A stretch of 64,000 bases of DNA from an uncultured Gammaproteobacteria bacterium. GTDB taxonomy: Bacteria; Pseudomonadota; Gammaproteobacteria; Arenicellales; JAANXG01. This document shows, one piece after another, positions 8,143 through 18,346 of the stretch (the stretch's first letter is position 1; every line of letters begins with the position of its first letter). The DNA lies in NCBI GenBank assembly GCA_947259395.1, contig CAMYMN010000014.1, forward strand, positions 57,494 through 121,493, in the 5' to 3' direction. Made by a program: the position numbers and the translations under genes. A model generated the notes under the pieces. That model did not search any database. It was not told where the DNA came from and saw only the letters and a program-made list of their open reading frames with translations.

Positions 8143-11100
8143 TTTTTCTCGGCCCAAGCCGCCAATTCGCCGCGCGGGCAGAATCCCACGCTCCACGTAT
8201 CCCGGGATTGCGCTGCAAGGGAAAATTGCACACCGGTGTCGACGATAGTTACCGGCAGTGACGTGGAAAAATCGACGCACAAGCTCAAGTCGTGCGCGTC
8301 GATCTCCAGTTCCAAGGCGTCAACCGGGATTTGCGCCGGCGACGCTGCCGGCGCGGCAAAAATCTTTACTCCTTGGGAGCTGAGCCCACGTCGCCAGCGG
8401 GATTTGCGCGCCCAGGCCCCGGGCATGTTGACGTGGACCCGCTCGGATCGTGCCCACTCGGGGATAAGACTGAACTGGATGCGATCATCCAAAAATTTCG
8501 CGCGCCAACGTAACCGATCCTCGGCATGGGCCACGACTTCCGCCGGACTTTCAACCGTCCAGGTGAAAGCGGTTTTGGTGCCGGCGAACAACAGCATACG
8601 CTCGTCATCGGCAAGCGTGAACAGCGGTTCGCGATCGAGGATCAGGGTACCGTCCGCGTGCATCAGGCGACGAATGAGCCCGTGATGCATGTCGAGTTCC
8701 GCGGTGTACCCCGGCGCATGAACGCGGTAAACCGGAGCATTCGGGAAATCGTACACCGGTTCCAGGACCGCTCCGATGGCCACTGCCAGGCCCCCGGGCC
8801 GGGTCCATTCCCACGCGCCACCGGCGTAGCGATAGGCGGTGCGATAGGGTAGCAACACCCAACCGGGCTCGGTGTTACGGGTGGTGAGGGTCATCGGCAA
8901 CCGGGTGCGGGCGCCCGGTGCTAGGCGAGTGACCGCGGTAGGATTCGGAGCGATTTCGATGCCGGGGACGGCCTCGAATTCCACGCGTGCGTCGATGCGT
9001 CGATTGGTGAGATTGCGTAGCGAGATCGAAGCGGTGTCGCGATCCGTAGCGCGCATACGGATCATGGCTGGCGCGGTGGGCTCAGCAACGGCCCCGCCTG
9101 GCGCAGCTAAGGGCCGATGCCGTGGTGGCGGCGCGGGGTCAAGCTCGCCGTATTCGAGATAGCCGTTCGTGGTCCTGCTGGTTACGCTATTGATGGTGTG
9201 CGTCGGCCGGCCGCTGGGAATACGAAATCCCCGCCAATCCCCCCGGGCAACAACCCGGCCGTCGCGATGAATCCGCAACCAGCCGTAGCGTGCAAACGCA
9301 AACTGGATACGCGGATCGTGGTTCCCATGCAGCACGTGCGTGGTACCGTTCGCTTCCGCCATGAGCGCCGCGGCGGCGTAATCGATGTAGTCATCGGCAA
9401 CAATACGCACCACCGTTGAGCGATCATCACTAGCGACCACTTTGACGCTGGTGACCAGTGGTTGGTCGCGATAGGGCTCGTGGACCACCGTGAATTGGGC
9501 ATTACGCACGTTGTCACGACGGGCTATCAACATCCCCAGGCCATGCCGGCCCCGGCCGTAGCCTATCGTCGTACCCTTGGCAGCGGCGGCGGTGACGCGC
9601 ACCGATGCCTCGTGAAGCGGCCGATCTTGAACATAGGATTGAGATACCTTGTCCTTTAGTTGTGCATGAACATGTTCGAAATAGGTATCCCATGCTGCTG
9701 CATCCAACACAAAGTCCAACGACCAGGTTTTGTCGGTGCGGGTAGCGCGCGGTGCGATCATTCCCCAATACCGCTGTAAAAACGCCTCGGTAGGGCTGAA
9801 TCCGTGGTCGGTCACCGGCATTGGACGACCAAAGCTGTGCAGCAGATAGTCAAAGCGATGCGGCAACAGGCTGTGCACGTGAAACACATCGAGCAGGTAT
9901 TGACCCGTCAACATCAATACGCGGGTCTGGTCTACGCCACGAAACACACCGCTCGACAAGGTCGCCAGGAACTTTACTTCCGGTGAGAAGTCGTGATGAC
10001 TCGCGCTCATCGGCGCATTGCGTGTATCCCGCCCATCTACGGTGAGCGTATTGTGGGCAATGGTATGACGGGTCCAGCTAATCGCCGGATTTTCGTACTG
10101 TATTGCGTTGTAGTCCGGATACAAAAGCTGGCCCGCACCGTGGAGCGTGATGGCAAACTTGTCGCGATGATCGTGGCCGTATCCTCTAGACATGATTTGG
10201 AAGACCGCGATCGCCTCCGGGTTATGCCAATACCGAGGCGACTCGTCGGAGCGCAGCATGGCGAGACCATAGCTCGGCCACACCGTGGACGGCGCCGCCG
10301 GCAACGGGGCGATCGCGGGCAAGGGCGCGCGGTCCGTCAAGTTGGCACGGTAATCTGGTACCATCGACAGGAACGCCCCGTAGCGAGCCTCTCGCGTATT
10401 GGCGTAGGCGGCGGCCAGCTCATCGTGCAAATGGTGGTTGCGTCCGGATTGGTTGACCAGAAACAGGTCGGTCGCCGGACCGGTGGCGCCGTCGCCATAA
10501 CTCGCGACCCTGATGCGGCGCCGGTCACCGGATACGGATTCCAAAGGGTAGGCGGTGTCGATGAAGTAATCCATGAGCGCCTGGGGACTGCCGCCGTTTG
10601 GCGAGGTGCGGGAAAACCAGTCGTTGCCGTCGATCAGCTTGAGAAACCGGGACATGCGCGCCATCAACAACAGGCTCTTGTGAGAGATCGGATATAGCGG
10701 CGCTTCGCCCCACACCCCACCGTCGCGCAGCATCACGTTCATCGCATGAAAGTAACCCCCGTGCGCAGAACCCGGGTTGCGAAAATAGCCCCAGTGCTTG
10801 GATTGTTCGTCATCCGTGACCAGTCCCGCCAGCGCCACCATGTAGCTGGGTTTGAACACCAGATTGGGTGTTTGCGGCCAACGATCGATGGCGCGCATGC
10901 GAAATTGGGCCGAGGACAGTATCCCGGCCTCGATGACCGAGCGTTCGGCTTCGGTGAGCCCGTTGTAAATCCAATCGAACGCAATCAACGGCTTGACATC
11001 GGTACGATAGTAGACGTCACCCAGCCACGGCCGCGGTCCGGCGAAAAAATCCGGCTGCGCTTGCGACGCCAGGCGTTGCAGGTCACCGCCGCGCCGGCCA

Positions 11101-11402
11101 TACGCCAGTAGCCAGTCACGGGCGGTAGCCAGATGCTGCGGACCGTGCTCCAGCGCGTACAAGAAAGCGGCCCAGTAGCCGTCGCCTTGTTCGGCCTTGC
11201 CCTGCACGCGCCGGTATTCACGCCTTGCCCAGTTTTCGGTATCGATTAAGCGGCGCGTGCGCGCACGATGTTCGTCGTTGAACAAATAGGGCCGTGTATG
11301 CGGCGTTGGCAGCGCCGGCGCATGGTCTTTGGCAAACGCGACAATCGCCATTGCCAAGGTCCACAAAATAAGCGTCGCCAGTGGTTTCCAGCAGTGGGAC
11401 AT
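8139..11402 (-). CDS. Large secreted heparinase II/III-like polysaccharide lyase
   Basis: 1087 residues with an N-terminal signal peptide (PLATLILWTLAMAIVAFA). An alpha/alpha-toroid region (about 40-380) contains YFRNPGSAHGGYFHAMN and GGVWGEAPLYPISH. The heparinase II/III beta-sandwich starts near 400 with SRGYGHDHRDKFAITLHGAG, then LYPDYNAIQYENPA and HNTLTVDGRDTRNAP. The C-terminal 350 residues hold further beta-rich modules. The family eliminates uronate-containing polysaccharides (heparin-like or alginate-like) in the periplasm or outside. TTG at 11405 directly precedes the chosen ATG. Convergent with the secreted glycosidase-like gene at 7147. The exact glycan is unknown. Confidence 0.8.
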   Translation of the reverse strand: MSHCWKPLATLILWTLAMAIVAFAKDHAPALPTPHTRPYLFNDEHRARTRRLIDTENWARREYRRVQGKAEQGDGYWAAFLYALEHGPQHLATARDWLLAYGRRGGDLQRLASQAQPDFFAGPRPWLGDVYYRTDVKPLIAFDWIYNGLTEAERSVIEAGILSSAQFRMRAIDRWPQTPNLVFKPSYMVALAGLVTDDEQSKHWGYFRNPGSAHGGYFHAMNVMLRDGGVWGEAPLYPISHKSLLLMARMSRFLKLIDGNDWFSRTSPNGGSPQALMDYFIDTAYPLESVSGDRRRIRVASYGDGATGPATDLFLVNQSGRNHHLHDELAAAYANTREARYGAFLSMVPDYRANLTDRAPLPAIAPLPAAPSTVWPSYGLAMLRSDESPRYWHNPEAIAVFQIMSRGYGHDHRDKFAITLHGAGQLLYPDYNAIQYENPAISWTRHTIAHNTLTVDGRDTRNAPMSASHHDFSPEVKFLATLSSGVFRGVDQTRVLMLTGQYLLDVFHVHSLLPHRFDYLLHSFGRPMPVTDHGFSPTEAFLQRYWGMIAPRATRTDKTWSLDFVLDAAAWDTYFEHVHAQLKDKVSQSYVQDRPLHEASVRVTAAAAKGTTIGYGRGRHGLGMLIARRDNVRNAQFTVVHEPYRDQPLVTSVKVVASDDRSTVVRIVADDYIDYAAAALMAEANGTTHVLHGNHDPRIQFAFARYGWLRIHRDGRVVARGDWRGFRIPSGRPTHTINSVTSRTTNGYLEYGELDPAPPPRHRPLAAPGGAVAEPTAPAMIRMRATDRDTASISLRNLTNRRIDARVEFEAVPGIEIAPNPTAVTRLAPGARTRLPMTLTTRNTEPGWVLLPYRTAYRYAGGAWEWTRPGGLAVAIGAVLEPVYDFPNAPVYRVHAPGYTAELDMHHGLIRRLMHADGTLILDREPLFTLADDERMLLFAGTKTAFTWTVESPAEVVAHAEDRLRWRAKFLDDRIQFSLIPEWARSERVHVNMPGAWARKSRWRRGLSSQGVKIFAAPAASPAQIPVDALELEIDAHDLSLCVDFSTSLPVTIVDTGVQFSLAAQSRDTWSVGFCPRGELAAWAEKN

Positions 11403-11448
11403 CAATGCGTCACGAGGTTTATTCGGTACCGCGTGTGCACGATGTCGC

Positions 11449-13071
11449 CTAGGAATCGCTTTGCAGTTGAATTCTCAACTCTTCAGGTGTAGCGCCAATA
11501 TCGACTCTCGTGTTGTAGCGGCGAAAGCCAGTCGCCATCAAGTCAAGCCGGTGTACGCCCGGGCCAAGCTGAGTGAAACGAAAAAATCCCTGCGCGTCCG
11601 TCAATGTTCTGCGTGACGAACTGCTTTGCATGGATCCGGTCTCATGGCGCCAGGTCAGCGCCGCATCGACACCCGGTAGCGGGTTGCCGGAAATGTCCGT
11701 GACCTGTCCGACGAGGCTGTACACACCCCAGTCGATCACCAAGCGAACAAATACCTCGCTGGTCGCAGTGAGTTCCGCGCCACGGATGCTTACGCGCGGT
11801 TGAGAGCGGGTCACAAACGTCAGTCTCCCTTCCGGAACCTGGTCGACTTCGAAATATCCAACGCTGTCGCCCACCACGGGCAGGGTTCGCCCGGCGGCTT
11901 TGGAACTGGTCAGTAACAGCGTGAAAGAAGGCACCGGCTCGCCCTGCGCGTCTACCATGTTGCCAACCACACGGCCACCCGCTATCGAAGTGAGGGTGAT
12001 ATCCAGGGTGACACCCCCGTCGGTGATGACGATAGGTTTTCTGATGTACCGTTCGTACAGTCCACGGACGGTGGCGGTGAGCTGGTAGTCGGAGCCCGCT
12101 TTGATGCCGGAGATCGCATAAAACCCATTGGCATCGGTCCTGGACCGGTATCTCGTCTTCAAGGATGGTGAGTTCATCCATATTCTCGCTCCCGCAATCA
12201 CGTTCCCAAATTCATTGGTCACCATGCCGGTCACCTCCGAATTGCCCGCCGGCCTCAGTCGCGCGTCGAGCCGCGTTTCCGGGACGTTCACCACCGTGGA
12301 GCCCGAAACAGATTGAATCTCCTCTATATAACCTGGTGCCCGAAACCGGAACGAGTAGGTACGGTTCCGCTGGGTCATGAGGGTAATCTCGTAGCTTCCC
12401 GCGTCATTCGTCACCGTGCGCCGGCCGCTGCGCGACGGGATCACTTCCACGCCAGCCAACGGATAACCGGAGGCATCGGTAACGGTGCCGACAACCCGCA
12501 GCGGATGACCATCTCTTAGGACGATGTCTGCGGAAAGAAAACCAGCGCGAACGTAAATGGTCGCCGAAGTATATCGGTCGCTTAGGGTCGTTCGCAGGTG
12601 ATAGTCACCCGCGGTCAGCCCCTTAATGATATAACGACCCTCGGCGAGACTGTGTGCCGAACTTTTTTCGGATGAAAAACGATTGGTCGATGGATCGTAT
12701 CGGCGTGCAGTAATCTGGATTCCAGATACGGGATCGCCACGCAGATTTAAGACCCGCCCCGCAATTGATAAATCTGCTTTTTCTTCCGGGGGCGATTCCG
12801 GTTTGTCGGTGTCGGTTGACGACACGGTAGCGGGGCTTTTCTCCACCCGTTCGGTAGCCGCTTGTCCGGGCTTGGGCTCGGCAATTCGCGAATTTTCCGC
12901 GGCAGGGTCACTGATGATACCGACACCTTCGCTTGATGAACTTCGCAGCGATGGGCCCTGTTGTTGCCCGTTCCGTAACCAGAGGTAGTAGACCAGCCCG
13001 ATTACGATTCCGATCAGCAGCACCGCTACGATTTGAATCAAAGGATTTGATCGGTTAGATGATCGGCTCAT
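11449..13071 (-). CDS. Membrane-anchored protein with tandem carboxypeptidase-regulatory-like domains
   Basis: 540 residues. One N-terminal transmembrane helix (LIQIVAVLLIGIVIGLVYYLWL, about 10-31) is followed by a Pro/Glu/Ser-rich linker (about 40-100). Then come four to five beta-sandwich repeats of the CarboxypepD_reg/CNA-B type, each with a core such as GRVLNLRGDPVSGIQITARR, GTVTDASGYPLAGVEVIPSR, GMVTNEFGNVIAGARIWMNS or GQVTDISGNPLPGVDAALTW. Such domains act as extracytoplasmic structural or carbohydrate-binding modules; no enzyme domain is present. It lies just upstream of the lyase gene on the same strand (46-base gap), so the two may be co-transcribed. Confidence 0.75.
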   Translation of the reverse strand: MSRSSNRSNPLIQIVAVLLIGIVIGLVYYLWLRNGQQQGPSLRSSSSEGVGIISDPAAENSRIAEPKPGQAATERVEKSPATVSSTDTDKPESPPEEKADLSIAGRVLNLRGDPVSGIQITARRYDPSTNRFSSEKSSAHSLAEGRYIIKGLTAGDYHLRTTLSDRYTSATIYVRAGFLSADIVLRDGHPLRVVGTVTDASGYPLAGVEVIPSRSGRRTVTNDAGSYEITLMTQRNRTYSFRFRAPGYIEEIQSVSGSTVVNVPETRLDARLRPAGNSEVTGMVTNEFGNVIAGARIWMNSPSLKTRYRSRTDANGFYAISGIKAGSDYQLTATVRGLYERYIRKPIVITDGGVTLDITLTSIAGGRVVGNMVDAQGEPVPSFTLLLTSSKAAGRTLPVVGDSVGYFEVDQVPEGRLTFVTRSQPRVSIRGAELTATSEVFVRLVIDWGVYSLVGQVTDISGNPLPGVDAALTWRHETGSMQSSSSRRTLTDAQGFFRFTQLGPGVHRLDLMATGFRRYNTRVDIGATPEELRIQLQSDS

Positions 13072-13410
13072 TGAAACATTGTGCCACGTGTTTCGCGTTA
13101 GCCTGCCGACTGCATACGGTGACTGTCAAGGGACGATGGCGCGGATGCCAACAAAACCGCTTAACTGGCGGAGCGGGATTCGTGGGGGTGCCGGGGTGTG
13201 GTGATATTCCGTGGAAGCGCCTTCAGCGAACAACACGGAGACCGGCAGGTCATGCTGCACTCGGGCAGAAAGGGCGTTTGCGCGCATCTGAACGGATTCC
13301 CATAGACAACGGCATTGCCGCCGTTGGCGCAATGCTAAGACGGTTTTACATTATTCACGAACCGCAGTAGATTGCACCTGAAACAGACCACCATCACGTG
13401 AGAGTGACCC
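13072..13410. other. Intergenic region with a possible gene remnant
   Basis: About 340 bases. A minus-strand frame (13126-13332) ends protein-like in PVSVLFAEGASTEYHHTPAP followed by a short tail, but has no plausible start region or recognised family. It may be a fragment of an older gene. Divergent promoters for the flanking genes should lie here; none could be fixed. Confidence 0.3.
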
Positions 13411-14406
13411 ATGCAATCTTTCAAGGCATATCGTATCCATAATGATGACGGTTCGATTCGCGCACAATTCGAAACAATTGGCATCGACGATCTGACCGAA
13501 GGTGACGTTGTCATCCGCTCTGCATATTCGGATGTCAATTACAAAGATGCCCTGGCCGCGACCGGCAAGGGTAAGATACTGCGCCACTATCCGTTGGTCG
13601 GCGGCGTCGATGTTTCTGGTTACGTGGAACAATCCGACAGTGATCGATTTAAACCCGGCGATGCAGTCACGGTGTGCGGTTGCGAGCTTTCCGAGATCCG
13701 CGACGGGGGTTACGCCGAATATGTGCGCGTACCCGCAGATTGTGTGGTGCGCATCCCCGACACCCTGTCGGTGTTCGAAGCGATGGCCATCGGCACCGCG
13801 GGATTTACCGCCGCGTTGGCGGTGCAGCGCATGGAGGAGAACGGGCAGACTCCAGAACACGGACCGATCGTCGTCACCGGGGCCACCGGGGGTGTAGGGA
13901 GCATTGCCATCGATATTCTCGACGGGGCCGGCTACGAAGTGGTGGCCTATACCGGCAAGCAATCTGCGGAGGAGTATCTGATCGGGCTTGGTGCCGCACG
14001 GCTGTTATTACGCGATGAGACAGATCTCGGTAAGCGTCCGATGGAAAAGGCCGAGTGGGGGGGCGCCATCGACAATTTGGGCGGCGACGTGTTGACATGG
14101 TTGACGCGCACCGTGAAACCGTTTGGCAACATCGCTTCCATCGGTCTGGCCGCGAGCTATGAGCTGCACACTACCGTGATGCCGTTTATTTTGCGCGGTG
14201 TGTCATTGCTTGGCATCAACTCGGTGTTGTGCTCGCCGTCACTGCGGCAAAGTGTGTGGGATCGGCTCGGCAATGATCTCAAACCTCGGCATTTGGACAA
14301 GATCGTCACCCGCACCGTTGCGTTCGATGAGTTGCCAAGTGTTTTCAACGACTATATAGACGGTACCAATACCGGCCGCACCGTGGTGACAATTAGTGGT
14401 GAATGA
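13411..14406 (+). CDS. acuI: YhdH/AcuI-family NADPH-dependent oxidoreductase (acryloyl-CoA reductase-like)
   Basis: 331 residues of the zinc-independent medium-chain dehydrogenase superfamily. The N-terminal GroES-like part contains VVIRSAYSDVNYKDALAATG and YPLVGGVDVSGYVEQSDS. The Rossmann part contains VVTGATGGVGSIAIDIL, with a lysine in YTGKQSAEEYL. The C-terminus is NTGRTVVTI. The family reduces acryloyl-CoA to propanoyl-CoA with NADPH, removing a toxic electrophile made during DMSP or 3-hydroxypropionate metabolism. It begins a run of co-directional acyl-CoA genes; aacS follows after 15 bases. The family assignment is strong. The substrate is by homology, since YhdH proteins without DMSP links are common. 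Confidence 0.88.
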   Translation: MQSFKAYRIHNDDGSIRAQFETIGIDDLTEGDVVIRSAYSDVNYKDALAATGKGKILRHYPLVGGVDVSGYVEQSDSDRFKPGDAVTVCGCELSEIRDGGYAEYVRVPADCVVRIPDTLSVFEAMAIGTAGFTAALAVQRMEENGQTPEHGPIVVTGATGGVGSIAIDILDGAGYEVVAYTGKQSAEEYLIGLGAARLLLRDETDLGKRPMEKAEWGGAIDNLGGDVLTWLTRTVKPFGNIASIGLAASYELHTTVMPFILRGVSLLGINSVLCSPSLRQSVWDRLGNDLKPRHLDKIVTRTVAFDELPSVFNDYIDGTNTGRTVVTISGE

Positions 14407-14421
14407 TGCGGAGCGTAAGGC

Positions 14422-16278
14422 ATGGCTAATTCCCTGTGGCAGCCCGATGCGCATACGATAGCGAATGCCAACGTCACGCGCTTTATGCGTGAGGTGTCCC
14501 AGAACCATGGCGTGACACTCGATAGTTACCAAGACCTGCATCAATGGTCTGTCGATCACCCGCGGTTGTTCTGGGGTGAGCTGTGGTCGTTCGCCGGAAT
14601 CGTTGCCAGTGAAACCAGCGATGTGGTCGTGGATCGCTTGGATGAGATGCCCGGCGCCCGGTGGTTTCCAAACGCGCGGCTGAATTTTGCCGAGAACCTG
14701 TTGCGCCACCGGGGATCCGGCACCGCGATCGTATTCCGCAATGAAGACGGTACGACGCGCTCTTACACCTATGACGCGTTATACGATGAGGTATCATGCT
14801 TTGCGCAGGCGCTGCGCGCCATGGGTGTAACGGTGGGCGACCGGGTGGTGGCGTACGTTCCGAACGCGCCAGAAGCGATTGTCGCTATGTTAGCGGCCAC
14901 CTCCATTGGTGCGATCTGGTCTTCGTGCTCGCCGGATTTTGGCGTGCAAGGGGTTTACGATCGATTCGGGCAGATCGAACCCAAGATGTTGATCAGCGCT
15001 GAAGGCTATTACTACAACGGAAAACGGCACGACTGCCTGCAGAAGCTTTCCGCGATCAAGGCCAAGCTGCCGACAGTCGAACGTGTAGTGGTGTTCGCGA
15101 ACACCTCTAGCACACAAGACATCAGCGGTGTGGAGTCATCCGTGTGGTGGCAAGATTTTGTCGCCGGATTTGCAGTGCAAGACATCGACTTTGAACAGCT
15201 GGCGTTTGTTCATCCGGTCTATATCATGTACTCCTCCGGCACCACCGGTGCACCGAAGTGCATTGTGCACGGCGCCGGTGGTACGTTGATCCAACATCTC
15301 AAGGAACACCTGCTGCATACGGATATTCATCCTGGCGACCGGTTGTTCTATTTCACCACCTGCGGTTGGATGATGTGGAACTGGCTGGTGTCCGGGTTGG
15401 CCTCTGGGGCGACCCTGCTGCTGTACGACGGTTCACCGTTTTATCCCGATGGTAACGTGCTGTTCGATTATGCCCAGGATCATGGTATGACGGTTTTCGG
15501 TACCTCCGCCAAATACATCGATGCAGTGAAAAAGGCAGGTTTGGCGCCGATCGAAAGTCACGATCTGACCGGTCTCAAGATCATGACCTCCACCGGTTCG
15601 CCGTTGGTGCCGGAGAGCTTTGACTTCGTCTATGAGAAGATCAAGCAGAACCTATGTCTGTCGTCGATCTCCGGGGGCACGGACATTATGGGCTGTTTCG
15701 CCCTGGGCAATCCGACGCTGCCGGTGTGGCGCGGCGAATTGCAGTGCATCGGCCTGGGGATGCGAGTGGTTGTATTGGACGAAAACGGTCAGGAATTGCC
15801 GCCTGGAAACAAGGGTGAACTTGCCTGTACCGCGTCGTTTCCGTCAATGCCGGTCGGGTTCTGGAACGATCCACAGGACGAAAAGTACCACGCCGCGTAT
15901 TTCGAGAAGTTCCCCGGCGTGTGGTGCCACGGTGATTATATTGAACTCACCGAGCACAACGGTGTGATCATTTACGGGCGTTCCGACGCAGTGCTTAATC
16001 CCGGCGGCGTGCGCATCGGCACCGCGGAGATATACCGCCAGGCGGAACAGATCGATGAAGTGGTGGAGGGCTTGGTGATCGGTCAGCAGTGGCAGGGCGA
16101 CGTGCGCGTGGTGCTTTTCGTCAGGCTGCGTGACGGAATCGACCTGGACGATGCATTGGTTGACAAAGAACTTGCGGTGCGCAACGTGGTTCATGGTGAG
16201 TCGGTGAAGAACAAAGAGGCCCTGGCCAATCCCGAAGCCCTGGACTTGTACGCCAACCTCCCTGAACTGCAAAGCTGA
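14422..16278 (+). CDS. aacS: Acetoacetyl-CoA synthetase with an internal C-terminal deletion
   Basis: 618 residues; the family is usually about 650. The N-terminus ([21 protein letters not shown]) and the AMP-binding P-loop [15 protein letters not shown] are intact, as are [15 protein letters not shown] and [14 protein letters not shown]. Near 16165 the sequence jumps from LDDALVDK straight to [19 protein letters not shown]. The usual 'TPRHVPAKI...TxSGKIVE' block of about 33 residues is missing in frame. That block carries the catalytic lysine that closes on the adenylate, so the enzyme, which converts acetoacetate, ATP and CoA to acetoacetyl-CoA, is probably inactive if the sequence is right. 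The gap size is from memory of the family, not an alignment. Confidence 0.85.
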   Translation: MANSLWQPDAHTIANANVTRFMREVSQNHGVTLDSYQDLHQWSVDHPRLFWGELWSFAGIVASETSDVVVDRLDEMPGARWFPNARLNFAENLLRHRGSGTAIVFRNEDGTTRSYTYDALYDEVSCFAQALRAMGVTVGDRVVAYVPNAPEAIVAMLAATSIGAIWSSCSPDFGVQGVYDRFGQIEPKMLISAEGYYYNGKRHDCLQKLSAIKAKLPTVERVVVFANTSSTQDISGVESSVWWQDFVAGFAVQDIDFEQLAFVHPVYIMYSSGTTGAPKCIVHGAGGTLIQHLKEHLLHTDIHPGDRLFYFTTCGWMMWNWLVSGLASGATLLLYDGSPFYPDGNVLFDYAQDHGMTVFGTSAKYIDAVKKAGLAPIESHDLTGLKIMTSTGSPLVPESFDFVYEKIKQNLCLSSISGGTDIMGCFALGNPTLPVWRGELQCIGLGMRVVVLDENGQELPPGNKGELACTASFPSMPVGFWNDPQDEKYHAAYFEKFPGVWCHGDYIELTEHNGVIIYGRSDAVLNPGGVRIGTAEIYRQAEQIDEVVEGLVIGQQWQGDVRVVLFVRLRDGIDLDDALVDKELAVRNVVHGESVKNKEALANPEALDLYANLPELQS

Positions 16279-16352
16279 ATGCGCGCCCATGCACAAGATA
16301 CCAACGGCCGGGCAGTTCGGTCTTGTGTGCGCAACCCGGCGTCACATAAGTA

Positions 16353-17501
16353 ATGCGGCCTAAACCCCTCGCCGGGATCCGGGTATTGGATCTGACCCGG
16401 TTACTGCCCGGGCCCATGTGCAGCATGCATCTGGCCGATATAGGCGCGGACGTCATCAAGGTGGAAGATCCCCGGCAAGGTGACTACGCCCGTGACATGG
16501 GGGGGTTGTACGCGAGCATAAACCGCAACAAGCGCTCGATCGCGTTAGACCTCAAGCAAGATGCCGGACGCGAGATCTTCCTGCGGCTCGCGGACACCGC
16601 GGAGGTGATCATCGAGGGCTTTCGCCCGGGCACCGTGGATCGTTTGCGCATCGGCTACGACGACATCAAACCACGCAATGCGAAAGTAGTGTATTGCGCG
16701 ATGACCGGTTATGGTCAGTCCGGACCGTTCCGCGACCGCGCGGGCCACGACCTGAACTATACGAGCTACACCGGCGTCACCGATCAGACCGGTGGCCGCG
16801 GAGGGCCGCCGGTGATCCCCAATATTCAAGTGGCCGATTTGTTGGGCGGCAGCCTCAGCGCGGTGATGGGCGTATTGGCCGCGTTGCTCGACGTGCAACG
16901 CAGTGGCCAGGGACGGTATATCGACGTTGCCATGGCCGACTGCACCCTGGCCCATGCGGTGTTGCCGTTGACGGCGCATCACCAGCGAGGCGAAGTCGCG
17001 CCCAGGGGCGAGGATATGCTCAGCGGTGGGCTGCCGTGGTACGCGATCTACGAAACCGCGGATGGCCGCTATGTGTCCCTGGCTTCATTGGAAGAAAAAT
17101 TCTGGCGCAGGCTGTGCGCCGCCTTGGACCGTGAAAGCTGGATTGACGCCTACCATGCCGATGCCGCGCGCCGGGAGGTGTTGCGCTCCGAGTTGCGGGC
17201 GTTGTTCAAGTCTGAGACCCAGGCGTTTTGGATCGCCAAGCTCGAGTCCGCCGATTGTTGTTTTTCACCGGTCCTGACTTTGGGCGAGGCGCTCGACCAT
17301 CCGCAGTTCCAAGCGAGAGACATGATCCGCATGTCCAGCGACGGCGTGCCTCAGTTTGCGTTCCCGGTGCGGTTCAAAGATTTCACCTTTGATGTACAAA
17401 GTCCGGCGCCCGCCCATGGGGAACACAGCAACGAAATCCTTGTTGAACTCGGTTACAGTACGCCGGAAATTGAAGTGCTGCGCAGGAACGGCGCCATGTA
17501 A
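16353..17501 (+). CDS. Family III CoA-transferase fold protein, alpha-methylacyl-CoA racemase-like
   Basis: 382 residues with the CaiB/BaiF fold. The N-terminus LAGIRVLDLTRLLPGPMCSM and GADVIKVEDP bind CoA. His132 in RAGHDLNYTSYTG and Asp162 in QVADLLGGS occupy the spacing (30 residues) of the catalytic His/Asp pair of alpha-methylacyl-CoA racemases (His126/Asp156 in the mycobacterial enzyme). This points to racemisation of 2-methylacyl-CoA thioesters rather than CoA transfer. It lies in the acyl-CoA block, 74 bases after aacS and 93 before etfB. The racemase reading is inference from two residues; a CoA-transferase cannot be excluded. Confidence 0.8.
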   Translation: MRPKPLAGIRVLDLTRLLPGPMCSMHLADIGADVIKVEDPRQGDYARDMGGLYASINRNKRSIALDLKQDAGREIFLRLADTAEVIIEGFRPGTVDRLRIGYDDIKPRNAKVVYCAMTGYGQSGPFRDRAGHDLNYTSYTGVTDQTGGRGGPPVIPNIQVADLLGGSLSAVMGVLAALLDVQRSGQGRYIDVAMADCTLAHAVLPLTAHHQRGEVAPRGEDMLSGGLPWYAIYETADGRYVSLASLEEKFWRRLCAALDRESWIDAYHADAARREVLRSELRALFKSETQAFWIAKLESADCCFSPVLTLGEALDHPQFQARDMIRMSSDGVPQFAFPVRFKDFTFDVQSPAPAHGEHSNEILVELGYSTPEIEVLRRNGAM

Positions 17502-17594
17502 TCGCAGGTTTGCGCACGCACCTGGGAGCGGGTAGCATTCATTGCACTTGGTCAAAATCATCATTTGTTAGTTTTACGAGTAAGCAAACACGAA

Positions 17595-18344
17595 ATGAAA
17601 ATACTGGTGGCGATCAAACGCGTTGTGGATTACAACGTCAAGGTGCGGGTCAAGAAAGACGGGTCGGGGGTCGAGACCGCCAACGTCAAAATGTCCATGA
17701 ACCCCTTCGACGAGATCGCCGTCGAGGAGGCGGTACGTCTCCAAGAGGATGGGCAGGCCGAAGAACTCATCGTTGTTTCCATCGGCGTCAAGCAGAGCCA
17801 GGAGACGATCCGCACCGCACTGGCCATGGGCGCCGACCGCGGCATCCTGGTGGAGACCGGGGACGAGTTGGAGCCGCTCGCCGTGGCCAAGATTCTGCGC
17901 GAGATCGTAACCAAAGAGTCGCCCAATGTGGTGATCATGGGTAAGCAGGCGATTGACGATGACAGCAACCAGACCGGGCAATTGCTGGCCGGCATGTTGG
18001 GCTGGCCGCAAGGCACCTTCGCGTCCAAGCTCGCGTTCGCCGATCAGCGCGTGGCGGTGACCCGCGAGGTCGATGGTGGCTTGGAAACGCTTTCGTTGGC
18101 GTTGCCGGCGGTGATTACCGTGGACTTGCGCCTTAACGAGCCGCGCTACGTCAAGCTGCCCAACATTATGAAAGCGAAGAAGAAACCGCTGGAAACCATC
18201 GGTGTTGGCGAGTTCGGCCTGGATGTCAGCCCACGGGTGAGGACCTTGAAGGTCGAAGAGCCGCCCGAGCGCGGCGGCGGCGTGAAGGTGGAGACCGTAG
18301 AGGAACTGATCGACAAGCTCAAAAACGAAGCCAAGGTGATCTGA
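17595..18344 (+). CDS. etfB: Electron transfer flavoprotein subunit beta
   Basis: 249 residues, full length. It starts [20 protein letters not shown] and contains the AMP/FAD-interface segment [26 protein letters not shown]. The ETF-beta signature region [25 protein letters not shown] is present. An upstream in-frame TTG at 17565 was rejected because homologues start at MKILV. With EtfA it takes electrons from acyl-CoA dehydrogenases and passes them to ETF:quinone oxidoreductase. etfA starts two bases after its stop, so the two are translationally coupled. Confidence 0.96.
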   Translation: MKILVAIKRVVDYNVKVRVKKDGSGVETANVKMSMNPFDEIAVEEAVRLQEDGQAEELIVVSIGVKQSQETIRTALAMGADRGILVETGDELEPLAVAKILREIVTKESPNVVIMGKQAIDDDSNQTGQLLAGMLGWPQGTFASKLAFADQRVAVTREVDGGLETLSLALPAVITVDLRLNEPRYVKLPNIMKAKKKPLETIGVGEFGLDVSPRVRTLKVEEPPERGGGVKVETVEELIDKLKNEAKVI

Positions 18345-18346
18345 CC

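Noticed and set aside
9993..10697. A 234-codon plus-strand frame inside the lyase gene
   Set aside because: It lies antisense to a strong, motif-supported gene, with GC-skewed composition and no recognisable domain.
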